NCBI GenBank assembly: GCA_947379865.1
Contig: CANCOY010000104.1
Coordinates: forward strand, 1-12,370
Source: Acetobacteraceae bacterium
GTDB taxonomy: Bacteria > Pseudomonadota > Alphaproteobacteria > Zavarziniales > Zavarziniaceae
Length of the DNA stretch: 12,370 nt
Direction of reading: 5' to 3'
Shown here: positions 5,867-12,141 of the stretch, in pieces
Position numbering within the stretch: the first letter of the stretch is position 1
How the letters are laid out: each line of letters starts with the position of its first letter
Notes under the pieces: model-generated
The model's database searches: none
What the model saw: the letters and a program-made list of their open reading frames with translations, nothing else
Told to the model about the DNA's origin: nothing
Position numbers and translations under genes: made by a program

Positions 5867-6697
5867 GTGAAGAGTTTTCACCTTCATCTGGTGTCGGATT
5901 CCACCGGCGAGACCATCAATGCGGTGGCCAAGGCCGCCCTTGCCCAGTTTGAGGCGGTGGAGGTGGTGGAGCATCCCTATGGGCTGGTGCGCAGCGCCCG
6001 CCAGGTGGAGCGCATCCTGGCGGAAATCGCCCATTTCCACGGGGTGGTGATGTTCACCCTCGTCAATCACGACTTGCGCGACCAGCTTGTGGAGGGGTGC
6101 AGCCATGTGGGGGTGCCCTGCATCCCCGTGCTTGATCCCGTGGTCTCTACCCTTGCTGCCTATCTGGGCACCAAGGCAACCGCCAATCCCGGCCGCCAGC
6201 ATGCTCTTGATGATGACTATTTCCACCGCATCGAGGCCATGCAGTTCACCATGAACCATGACGATGGCCAGATGCAGCAGGATCTGGCCAAGGCTGACGT
6301 GATCCTGGTGGGCGTCTCGCGCACCTCAAAGACGCCAACCTGTGTCTATCTCGCCAATCGCGGCCTGAAGGCGGCCAATGTGCCGCTGGTGCCCAATGTT
6401 GCCCTGCCGCCCATCTTTGATGAACCGGATGCGCCGCTGATCGTGGGCCTTACCCTTAACCCGGATCATCTGGTGCAGATCCGCCGCAACCGTCTGCTTT
6501 CCCTGCGCCAGCAGGACGAAACAGACTATGTCGACCTCGAGGTTGTGCGCGAGGAGGTGACGGCGGCACGCAAGCTTTTCTCCCGCAAGAACTGGCCCGT
6601 GATCGATGTCACCCGCCGTTCCATCGAGGAAACGGCGGCAGCCATCATCAACCTGCATGCCCGCCGCAAAGAGGGCTTCCCCGCCACCGGCGACTGA
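5867..6697 (+). CDS. PPDK/PEP synthase regulatory protein (PPSR, DUF299): bifunctional kinase/pyrophosphorylase
   Basis: DUF299 proteins switch pyruvate phosphate dikinase or PEP synthase off by ADP-dependent threonine phosphorylation and on again by phosphate-dependent release of pyrophosphate. The 276-residue product opens with FHLHLVSDSTGETINAVAKA, has the family block MQFTMNHDDGQ (125-135), and carries the P-loop-like GVSRTSKTPT (149-158) followed by YLANRG. The GTG at 5867 is chosen because it has GGAAGG 7 bases upstream and the family's usual N-terminus follows. The frame is open back to 5657, but that stretch is the origin region and does not look like protein. Its last 50 bases overlap the 3' end of the opposite-strand ThiE-like gene. 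The homologue next to the Caulobacter origin (RP001) belongs to this family. Confidence 0.95.
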   Translation: MKSFHLHLVSDSTGETINAVAKAALAQFEAVEVVEHPYGLVRSARQVERILAEIAHFHGVVMFTLVNHDLRDQLVEGCSHVGVPCIPVLDPVVSTLAAYLGTKATANPGRQHALDDDYFHRIEAMQFTMNHDDGQMQQDLAKADVILVGVSRTSKTPTCVYLANRGLKAANVPLVPNVALPPIFDEPDAPLIVGLTLNPDHLVQIRRNRLLSLRQQDETDYVDLEVVREEVTAARKLFSRKNWPVIDVTRRSIEETAAAIINLHARRKEGFPATGD

Positions 6698-7307
6698 GCA
6701 GCGAGGGTCTGGTGCCCGCTGCCAGGGCACCAATGGCGGCAAAGCCTGCCGTGTCTTTCGGCAGGCGGCGCACGCTTGCCGCATCCACACCCCCCAGGGC
6801 CAGCACTGGCAGGCGCGCGCCCCGCGTCAGGGCATGAAAACGCAGTGGCCCCAGAAAATCACCACCGGGATGGCTGGCCGTGGCAAACACGGGCGACAGC
6901 AGAACAGCATCAAGGCCCAGCCTGCCAGCCTTGGTGATGGCCGCCCGGGAATGGGCCGCCCCGGTGATCAGCCAGCGTGGATGCCGCCGCCGCAGCATGG
7001 GAGCGCGCCCCACCTCGGCCTCTGGCAGGTGCAGGCCCTGGGCATGCAGGCGGATGGCAAGCCCGGCGTCGCCCGAGACCAGCAGCAGCAGGCCCCTGCG
7101 GCGCGCCACCTCGGCCAGCGCTTTGCCCAGGTCCAGCCGTGCCGGATGGCCGGCATCGCGCAGGATCACTGCCGAGCCTGGGGGCAGGCGGCTGGCGGCG
7201 GCCACGGGATCTGGCAGACGCGCCAGGTCGGTCATCAGCACCAGCACCGGAAGCCGGCGCCTTGCGTTGAGCCGGACCGCGCCGGTTGCTAGGCTCTGTG
7301 ACATCAT
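6648..7307 (-). CDS. ThiE/TenI-like TIM-barrel protein, probably divergent
   Basis: A 219-residue protein related to thiamine phosphate synthase/TenI. Visible landmarks are LVLMTDLARLPDP (22-34), GLHLPEAEVG (91-100), GAAHSRAAITKAGRLGLDAVLLSPVFATASHPG (116-148) and LPVLALGGVDAASVRRL (166-182). Several residues that bind the pyrimidine pyrophosphate in true ThiE look altered: the QxRxK signature is ILRDAG (48-53), the INDD-type block is VSGDAG (77-82), and the PTxTK lysine is replaced (ATASHPG). Such forms are common in alphaproteobacteria and annotated as thiamine phosphate synthase, but activity is uncertain; a TenI-like or unknown role is possible. The ATG at 7307 has GGAAGG 9 bases upstream (a second ATG lies at 7304). 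It overlaps PPSR by 50 bases tail to tail. Confidence 0.8.
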   Translation of the reverse strand: MMSQSLATGAVRLNARRRLPVLVLMTDLARLPDPVAAASRLPPGSAVILRDAGHPARLDLGKALAEVARRRGLLLLVSGDAGLAIRLHAQGLHLPEAEVGRAPMLRRRHPRWLITGAAHSRAAITKAGRLGLDAVLLSPVFATASHPGGDFLGPLRFHALTRGARLPVLALGGVDAASVRRLPKDTAGFAAIGALAAGTRPSLLSRRWRGSPLCGGHAG

Positions 7308-7322
7308 TCGGGTGAGCCTTCC

Positions 7323-8078
7323 ATGCCAGACAACCCAGCACCAGAGGCGACCGAGGGCGCGGCAGCAGCCGACCTTTCATATATTGCGGAAAATCTTGCC
7401 CTTGTACGCGGCCATATGGCAGAGGCCGCCCACTCTGTAGAGAGGCCACCCTCCCAGGTGGTGCTTGTGGCTGTCTCCAAGACCCATGGCGCGCCTGCGG
7501 TGGCCGCAGCATTGGCCGCCGGCCAGCGCGTCTTTGGCGAGAACCGCGTGCAGGAGGCGGCCGCCAAGTATCCAGGCCTGCGGCAAGACCACCCCGACCT
7601 TGAACTCCACCTCATCGGCCCGCTGCAGACCAACAAGGTGCGCGAGGCCGTGGCCCTGTTTGACGTCATCGAAAGCGTGGACCGCCCGAAACTGGCTGCA
7701 GCGCTTGCAGCCGAGATGGCGGCCCAGGGGCGCTGGCTGCGTTGTTTCGTCCAGGTGAACACCGGCGAGGAACCGCAGAAGGCCGGCATCCTGCCCGCAG
7801 CCCTTGATGCCTTTCTGGAGGACTGCCGCAATCTTGGCCTGCCCGTGGTGGGCCTGATGTGCATTCCCCCGGTGGACGAAGAGCCCACCCTGCATTTTGC
7901 CTTGCTTGCCGGCATGGCCCAGCGCCACGGCCTGCCCGTCCTCAGCATGGGCATGAGTGGCGACTTTGAGGCGGCGATTGCCCTTGGTGCCACCCATGTG
8001 CGGATTGGCACCGCCATTTTCGGCCGCCGGCCCGTTACAGATACCAGTCGTGCTCCCGTGGCAGCACCTCAGCCATGA
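7323..8078 (+). CDS. Pyridoxal-phosphate homeostasis protein (YggS/PLPBP family)
   Basis: Cytoplasmic TIM-barrel protein that binds pyridoxal 5'-phosphate and buffers vitamin B6 and amino-acid pools; no enzymatic activity is known for the family. The 251-residue product has the PLP-lysine motif VLVAVSKTHG (K53), FGENRVQEAAAKYP (71-84), the HLIGPLQTNK block (96-105), CFVQVNTGEEPQKAGI, LMCIPP, and the phosphate-binding end LSMGMSGDFEAAIALGATHVRIGTAIFGRRP. The ATG at 7323 has a weak GGTGAG 5-6 bases upstream and starts only 15 bases from the opposite-strand ThiE-like start. After the usual family end (IFGRRP) the frame continues for about 15 Pro/Ala-rich residues that overlap the 3' end of the glutamine-synthetase-like gene by 44 bases. 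Confidence 0.95.
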   Translation: MPDNPAPEATEGAAAADLSYIAENLALVRGHMAEAAHSVERPPSQVVLVAVSKTHGAPAVAAALAAGQRVFGENRVQEAAAKYPGLRQDHPDLELHLIGPLQTNKVREAVALFDVIESVDRPKLAAALAAEMAAQGRWLRCFVQVNTGEEPQKAGILPAALDAFLEDCRNLGLPVVGLMCIPPVDEEPTLHFALLAGMAQRHGLPVLSMGMSGDFEAAIALGATHVRIGTAIFGRRPVTDTSRAPVAAPQP

Positions 8079-9390
8079 AGGCCTCGAACTCGCTGCGCTT
8101 GATGGCGGCATAAGCGGCCGGGTAACGCGGACCGAGATAGTCAGCCAACAGGGTTGAGGTCTCCAGCCGGTCAAGCGCCGTCCACAGCTGGCGCGGCATT
8201 TCCGGGTCTGCTTCCTCTCCGGCATTGCCGGTGGAGGGTGCGGTGGGCGACAGCTGGTTCACCAGCCCGTGATGCATCCCCGCCAGCATGGCTGCCATCA
8301 CCAGATAGGGATTGGCATCTGCGCCGGCCAGCCGATGCTCGATCCGCCGCGCCTTGCCACCCCCCATGGGCACCCGGAACGAGACCGAGCGATTGTTGAA
8401 ACCCCAGGACGTGTTCACCGGCACGAACTGGTTGGGGGCAAAGCGGCGAAAAGCGTTCAGGTTTGGCGCAAACAGCGCCATGGCGTCATAGGTGCTTGCC
8501 TGCAGCCCGGCAATGGCCTGGCCCAGCAGGCGGTCACCCTCGGCCGTGGTCTCGTCAAAGACATTGCGGCCCTGGCCATCCACCAGCGAGGCGTGGATGT
8601 GCAGGCCAGAGCCCGACTGCCCGGCAAAGGGCTTGGACATGAAAGTGGCCGCCAGCCCATGGCGCGCCGCCACCCCCTTCACGATCCGCCGCAGCATCAG
8701 GGCATGGTCGCAGGCGAGGACCGGATCATCCAGATGGGCCAGGTTGATCTCGAACTGGGCGCCGCCATATTCAGCCGTCGCAGCGCCCGCAGGCACGTTC
8801 TGGGCAAGGCAGGCGGCGTCGATCTCGGCCAGAATTCCGGCCCATTCGTCGAGCTTGTCAAAGGCGAGCACGCGCGGCGCCTCGGGCGCCCGGCCAGGCA
8901 CAGCAGGGCGCGCAGGTGAGACAAGCCCCGAGGCATCCCGCCTGGGGTCCACCAGATAGAACTCCAGTTCATTTGCCACCACGGGCCTCAGGCCAAGCGC
9001 TGCAAAACGTGCGACCACGCCCGCCAGAAGGGCGCGGGGGTCAAACCACCAGTGCGCCCCGTCTGCAGGTGGGGCGGGCGCGATCAGGACCTGGGCTGTC
9101 GGCACCCCGGCCCAGGGCACGGGCGCCAGAGTGCCGGCAATGGGAAAACAGGTGGCGTCGGGATCACCATCGGAAAAGCCGATGCCATTCACATCCCAGC
9201 AGGTGCCCAGCGCATCCAGGGTGGTGATGCCGGCACAAAAGGCGACACCCGCCGACCACAGCTTGCCCGCCTCACGCACGGGCAGGCGCTTGCCGATGGC
9301 CGTGCCGCACAGGTCGAACAGCACGGCATCAACAAAGCGTGTTTCGGGGTGGCGGGCCAGATGGTCGGCCAGTTCCTTGGCAACAGTCAT
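8035..9390 (-). CDS. Glutamine-synthetase-family ligase, PuuA-like (gamma-glutamyl-amine ligase type)
   Basis: A 451-residue ATP-dependent ligase of the glutamine synthetase fold. Metal and substrate motifs are present: ANELEFYLVD (139-148, E141/E143), GGAQFEINLAH (209-219, E214), GSGLHIHASL (260-269, H264/H266), NTSWGFNNRSVSFRVP (326-341) and ARRIEHRLAGADANPYL (347-363). The N-terminal FVDAVLFDLCGTAIGKRLP (19-37) resembles PuuA and its relatives, not housekeeping GlnA, and the adenylylation-site tyrosine block (NSYKR) is replaced by LNAFRRF (311-317). It probably ligates glutamate to an amine, but the acceptor cannot be read from sequence. The ATG at 9390 has GGAGGG 7 bases upstream and lies one base after the transpeptidase stop, indicating translational coupling. 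An open frame continues to 9597 but only because it overlaps that gene. Confidence 0.88.
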   Translation of the reverse strand: MTVAKELADHLARHPETRFVDAVLFDLCGTAIGKRLPVREAGKLWSAGVAFCAGITTLDALGTCWDVNGIGFSDGDPDATCFPIAGTLAPVPWAGVPTAQVLIAPAPPADGAHWWFDPRALLAGVVARFAALGLRPVVANELEFYLVDPRRDASGLVSPARPAVPGRAPEAPRVLAFDKLDEWAGILAEIDAACLAQNVPAGAATAEYGGAQFEINLAHLDDPVLACDHALMLRRIVKGVAARHGLAATFMSKPFAGQSGSGLHIHASLVDGQGRNVFDETTAEGDRLLGQAIAGLQASTYDAMALFAPNLNAFRRFAPNQFVPVNTSWGFNNRSVSFRVPMGGGKARRIEHRLAGADANPYLVMAAMLAGMHHGLVNQLSPTAPSTGNAGEEADPEMPRQLWTALDRLETSTLLADYLGPRYPAAYAAIKRSEFEAFMAEVLPREHDWYL

Positions 9391-9391
9391 C

Positions 9392-9916
9392 TCATTCCCT
9401 CCCGCCTGCAGGCGTCTCTGGTGCCAATATCTCGATCTCGTCGCCTGGGGCCAGCAGGGCCAGCAGGGTTTCCAGGTCTGGCCGGGCCAGCGCAATGCAG
9501 CCCTCGGTGGGCGTCCAGCCGGGCCGGGCCAGATGCATGAAGACGGCACTGCCCCTGAACGGCACCGGAGGACTGTCGTTGTGGCCGATGATGACAATCA
9601 GATCGTAGAGGTGATCGTCCCGCCACAGGCGCTCATGGCTGGGGGCAAAGGGCAGGCGGACCGGCTGGTTATAGGCCGCATCGGCCGGGTCATCGCACCA
9701 GCCATCCGCCTCATCGATCGGGCCAACCGGCAGGCCGGTGGCCGGCGGTCCACTGCGATCGGGGCGATAGAGCACCCGGCGAAAGGCAAAGCAGCCCACC
9801 GGCGTGGCGCCATCGCCTTCGCGCTTGGCCGCGGAAATACCTCCCCTGCCAAGCGCGCAGAGAAAGATCTGGCTGCCCGCCTCAAGCCGGCCGTCTGGAT
9901 GAACAAGAATGCGCAT
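9392..9916 (-). CDS. L,D-transpeptidase (YkuD) family protein without signal peptide
   Basis: A 174-residue protein with the YkuD catalytic core: substrate-side ISAAKREGDGATPVGCFAFRRVLYRP (27-52), IIGHNDSPPVPFRGSAVFMHLAR (109-131, with H112 and H128) and the nucleophile block TPTEGCIALARPDLETLL (C140). In classical members the block reads S/T-H-G-C; here His is replaced by Glu (TEGC), as in a related subgroup. YkuD enzymes cross-link or trim peptidoglycan stem peptides in the periplasm, yet this protein starts MRILVHPDGRLEAG with no signal peptide or membrane segment, so export or a cytoplasmic role is unexplained. The ATG at 9916 has AAGG 7 bases upstream. Its stop TGA is one base before the ATG of the downstream ligase, so the two form an operon. 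Confidence 0.87.
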   Translation of the reverse strand: MRILVHPDGRLEAGSQIFLCALGRGGISAAKREGDGATPVGCFAFRRVLYRPDRSGPPATGLPVGPIDEADGWCDDPADAAYNQPVRLPFAPSHERLWRDDHLYDLIVIIGHNDSPPVPFRGSAVFMHLARPGWTPTEGCIALARPDLETLLALLAPGDEIEILAPETPAGGRE

Positions 9917-9940
9917 GGCCGGGCCTTGGGTCGATGAACG

Positions 9941-9954
9941 GGGCGCTGGCGCCC
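9941..9954. promoter_or_regulatory. Inverted repeat upstream of the transpeptidase gene
   Basis: GGGCGC-TG-GCGCCC, perfect 6-bp arms around a 2-base centre, lies 25 bases before the transpeptidase ATG and about 20 bases after a -10-like box. By position it could be an operator or a leader hairpin; no binding protein can be named. Confidence 0.35.
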
Positions 9955-9973
9955 TGCTCGGGCAACCACCCTC

Positions 9974-9979
9974 ATTTTA
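9974..9979 (-). promoter_or_regulatory. Candidate -10 box for the transpeptidase-ligase operon
   Basis: TAAAAT on the - strand matches 5 of 6 positions of TATAAT and is the only A/T-rich hexamer in the 108-base gap. The matching -35 (TTCGCC at 17 bases) is poor, so the promoter is tentative. Confidence 0.3.
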
Positions 9980-10024
9980 TCCGGATCGGCGGCCCAGGCG
10001 AAGGGCCTTCAGCCAGGCAGTGCT

Positions 10025-11299
10025 TCAGAAGCGGCTGTCGAGAACGGCCCCGGCCCTGGCTCTGGCGGCTTCGGATTCGTCCCTGGTGGTGCCGGTCTGT
10101 GCCTTCAGGGCCTCGTACTTCTCGATGCCGCGCTGCATCTGGATGAAGGCCTGATTATAGCCGTTCCGGGGGGGCAGGTTGAGGGGCACGGGCGCCGGGC
10201 CGGGAATGCTCTTGCGGCTTACGGGGAAGAATTTGGCACCATTGATCATGGTGGTGCCGTCATTATGGGGGGCGGCTTCGGCCGGCTCGCCGGTGGGCTT
10301 CTGCGCCGGTGGCGGTGCTGAAGGTGTTGGCAGCGGCAGGGAGGCGGGCTGGGCAGCGGCAACACCGGCGGCATCGGCCGAATTGGCACCAATGCTCTTC
10401 ATCAGGGCGTTGAAGGCATCGCCTGACATCTCAGGCGTGGCCTGGCCAGGGCGCGGCGGGCCAAGGGCGTTCTGGGCGGTAAAGGCATTGGCGGCGCGCG
10501 GCAGGGCTGCGGCGGCTGGCATCAGGGGCTGTGGCCCGGCCGGGGCCGCAATGGCGCCGGGGCGGATCTGGCCGGCGCCGGCAAAGGCCAGCACGGGCTG
10601 GGCCTGCTTCGCAGCCGGGATCTCGATTGGCGGGATCTCGACCGCCGGGGTCTTGGCTGGCGGGGCGCCAGTAACCGGGGGCTGCAGGGCCGCCGTGACC
10701 GCAGCGGGCGCCTCGGGAGATTTCGCCGCAAAAAGACTGCTGGAGCCCCGGGTGATGGGCGCCCGGTCTGGCGCAAACATCGCCACGATATTGCCGCCCG
10801 TATCGCGGCCGCTGACCTCTTCCACGGCTGAATCCGCCACCGCCAGCGCCAGGCCAATGGGGCCGCCATAAAGGGCGCCGCCCGCCACGCGCATTTCCGG
10901 CTTGATGGTGTCGCCGGTCAGGGCGCGATAGACCGGGCCGACGATCGGCAGCTGCTGCAGCGGGTTGATGATGTCCACCAGATCGCCGAGGGAATATTCG
11001 GCCGACCCATGGCTGGCCACCTGGGTGGAGCCGTTCGGCCCTTCGTCATGGCGGCCTGGCAGCAGGCGGGGGGCAGCATAGAGATTGCCATCCCTGTCCG
11101 GGCGGGCAAGACGGCTGCCGGGCGCAGGCGCCGGAGGCGGGGATCCTGCCGGTACCGTACGCGCCACCTGATCGGCCAGGGCCACGGCAAAGCTTGGCCC
11201 CCCCTGCACCGTCTGAACCCCGGCCGGCGACGCACCGACCGTCGCGCGGACGGCCGGGCCGAGGCCCGCAGAATGATCAGAGGTGGCAAAAACGGTCAT
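10025..11299 (-). CDS. Uncharacterised Ala/Pro-rich protein with a defined central block
   Basis: A 424-residue product I do not recognise. There is no signal peptide. About residues 1-100 and 180-370 are low-complexity Ala/Pro/Gly/Gln-rich sequence. Between them, about 102-177, is a compact segment of normal composition: YSLGDLVDIINPLQQLPIVGPVYRALTGD followed by a glycine-rich GGALYGGPIGLALAVADSAVEEVSG that could form a membrane-active or buried hairpin. The C-terminus (about 370-424) is a second ordered part with NGYNQAFIQMQRGIEKYEALKAQTG and a charged helix. Codon use matches neighbours. The ATG at 11299 is preferred (MTVFATSDHS); a TTG at 11338 would add 13 residues, and neither has a clear ribosome site. 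It lies between the toxin-antitoxin pair and the transpeptidase operon, 143 bases after the antitoxin stop, so it may have its own promoter. Confidence 0.75.
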   Translation of the reverse strand: MTVFATSDHSAGLGPAVRATVGASPAGVQTVQGGPSFAVALADQVARTVPAGSPPPAPAPGSRLARPDRDGNLYAAPRLLPGRHDEGPNGSTQVASHGSAEYSLGDLVDIINPLQQLPIVGPVYRALTGDTIKPEMRVAGGALYGGPIGLALAVADSAVEEVSGRDTGGNIVAMFAPDRAPITRGSSSLFAAKSPEAPAAVTAALQPPVTGAPPAKTPAVEIPPIEIPAAKQAQPVLAFAGAGQIRPGAIAAPAGPQPLMPAAAALPRAANAFTAQNALGPPRPGQATPEMSGDAFNALMKSIGANSADAAGVAAAQPASLPLPTPSAPPPAQKPTGEPAEAAPHNDGTTMINGAKFFPVSRKSIPGPAPVPLNLPPRNGYNQAFIQMQRGIEKYEALKAQTGTTRDESEAARARAGAVLDSRF

Positions 11300-11442
11300 G
11301 AAATTCAGGCGTCCCAGGGATCCGGGCAAGCCAAGCAAGAAGCGCGCCAGAGCGAGGCCTAGGAATTTCAGGGGCTTAGATAGATCAGGTCAGCGTGCTC
11401 CCGGCCAAAATTACCCCCTGCGCCGCCTCGGGCCGGGCGCCT

Positions 11443-11805
11443 TTATGGCTTCTGGGCCTCCAGAACCCTGCGTGCGGCGGCTGGGTCGGATTTGATGAGC
11501 GTGAGGTAGGCCAGCAAGGCGCTGTCAGGTTGTTTGAAACGACCGTGCTCCAGATCACGGAGCCGGCCCACACTGATATGGTAGGCAGCAGCAAACCCCA
11601 CCTGGCTCAGACCTGCCTCAGCGCGCGCTGTCTTGGCGAGCCGGGCTGCCGACATGCGGACCAGTTCACATGCCGAGAGCGGTGGATTGTCAGCATCCGC
11701 CAGGGCATTGGCCTCGATCTCTTCCGGCGTCATCGCGTCCAGCCGCGCCTTGGCTTCTGGCGACAATGTAGGCGGATGCCCGGGATCAAGAACAAACTTG
11801 GCCAT
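11443..11805 (-). CDS. Antitoxin of a BrnT system: BrnA-like acidic segment plus XRE-like helix-turn-helix
   Basis: A 120-residue protein following the BrnT toxin gene. The first half has SPEAKARLDAMTPEEIEANALADADNPPLSACEL (15-48), resembling the toxin-facing segment of BrnA antitoxins (TPEED... DPDNPEL). The second half (about 57-105), AKTARAEAGLSQVGFAAAYHISVGRLRDLEHGRFKQPDS, is a Cro/XRE-type helix-turn-helix, where ordinary BrnA has a ribbon-helix-helix. It would neutralise BrnT and bind the operon's own operator. The ATG at 11805 is chosen for its strong GAGGAG 7 bases upstream; it overlaps the toxin's last 20 bases, indicating coupled translation. An upstream ATG at 11826 has a weaker site. 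The BrnA-like part is judged by eye and is an inference. Confidence 0.82.
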   Translation of the reverse strand: MAKFVLDPGHPPTLSPEAKARLDAMTPEEIEANALADADNPPLSACELVRMSAARLAKTARAEAGLSQVGFAAAYHISVGRLRDLEHGRFKQPDSALLAYLTLIKSDPAAARRVLEAQKP

Positions 11806-12073
11806 ATCGGCGCTCCTCTTGCGCATTCGCGCGCCTCGCAGAGATCAGGCGGATGGTCGCGCCACGCTGCGTGTAGACGACGGTAAAAATCCGGCCGTCG
11901 ATCTGCCCAACAAATTTATGACGCACCTCTCTATCGTTGTGGTGCGATGCGTCAAAATCGATACCTGCCGGATCAAGAAAAACCGCGGTTGCGTAATCAA
12001 AGGGCATGCCGTGCTTGGCGAGATTAGCCTCCGCCTTGCCATCGTCCCATTCAAACAACCGTGGCTGGACCAT
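11786..12073 (-). CDS. brnT: BrnT-family ribonuclease toxin (DUF497)
   Basis: BrnT toxins are small RelE-fold ribonucleases that arrest growth by cutting RNA when freed from their antitoxin. The 95-residue product has the family signature in order: RLFEWDDGKAEANLAKHGMPFDYATAVFLDP (5-35), the RHKFVGQIDGRIFTVVYTQRG block, and IRLISARRANAQEERRYGQ near the C-terminus, with the usual basic/acidic residues present. The ATG at 12073 starts at the family's normal N-terminus; an in-frame TTG lies 6 bases upstream, and neither has a clear Shine-Dalgarno. Toxin-first order with a 20-base overlap into the antitoxin is typical of brnTA. No mobile-element remnants flank it. Confidence 0.92.
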   Translation of the reverse strand: MVQPRLFEWDDGKAEANLAKHGMPFDYATAVFLDPAGIDFDASHHNDREVRHKFVGQIDGRIFTVVYTQRGATIRLISARRANAQEERRYGQVCS

Positions 12074-12084
12074 GGCCAACCATA

Positions 12085-12095
12085 CGGGTATCCCG
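12085..12095. promoter_or_regulatory. Short inverted repeat upstream of brnT, possible operator
   Basis: CGGG-TAT-CCCG (4-bp arms) lies 11-22 bases before the brnT ATG, next to a -10-like TATGGT on the - strand. brnTA operons are self-repressed through a palindrome at the promoter, so the position is suitable, but the repeat is short. Confidence 0.3.
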
Positions 12096-12141
12096 CACTG
12101 TCGTCCAGACTTTTTTCGTCTTTGGCTAGGCCGCCCCGCCC

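Noticed and set aside
5211..5901. Cluster of four GANTC (CcrM) sites around the origin
   Set aside because: Four in about 700 bp is not clearly above what base composition predicts (roughly one per 300 bp), so no enrichment can be claimed.
9391..9597. 69-codon N-terminal extension of the glutamine-synthetase-like protein
   Set aside because: It lies wholly inside the transpeptidase gene in another frame, is Trp/Arg/Pro-rich, and the ATG at 9390 has a strong ribosome site.
10179..10871. 230-codon + strand Gly/Ala-rich frame opposite the unknown protein
   Set aside because: Composition is that of a GC-rich antisense shadow. The - strand frame is longer, has a compact core and runs between plausible boundaries; still, the - strand gene is itself unrecognised, so this is a judgement.
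11403..11442. Terminator after the antitoxin gene
   Set aside because: The GC-rich stretch after the stop can form only a 5-bp stem, and the nearest T-run is too far from it.
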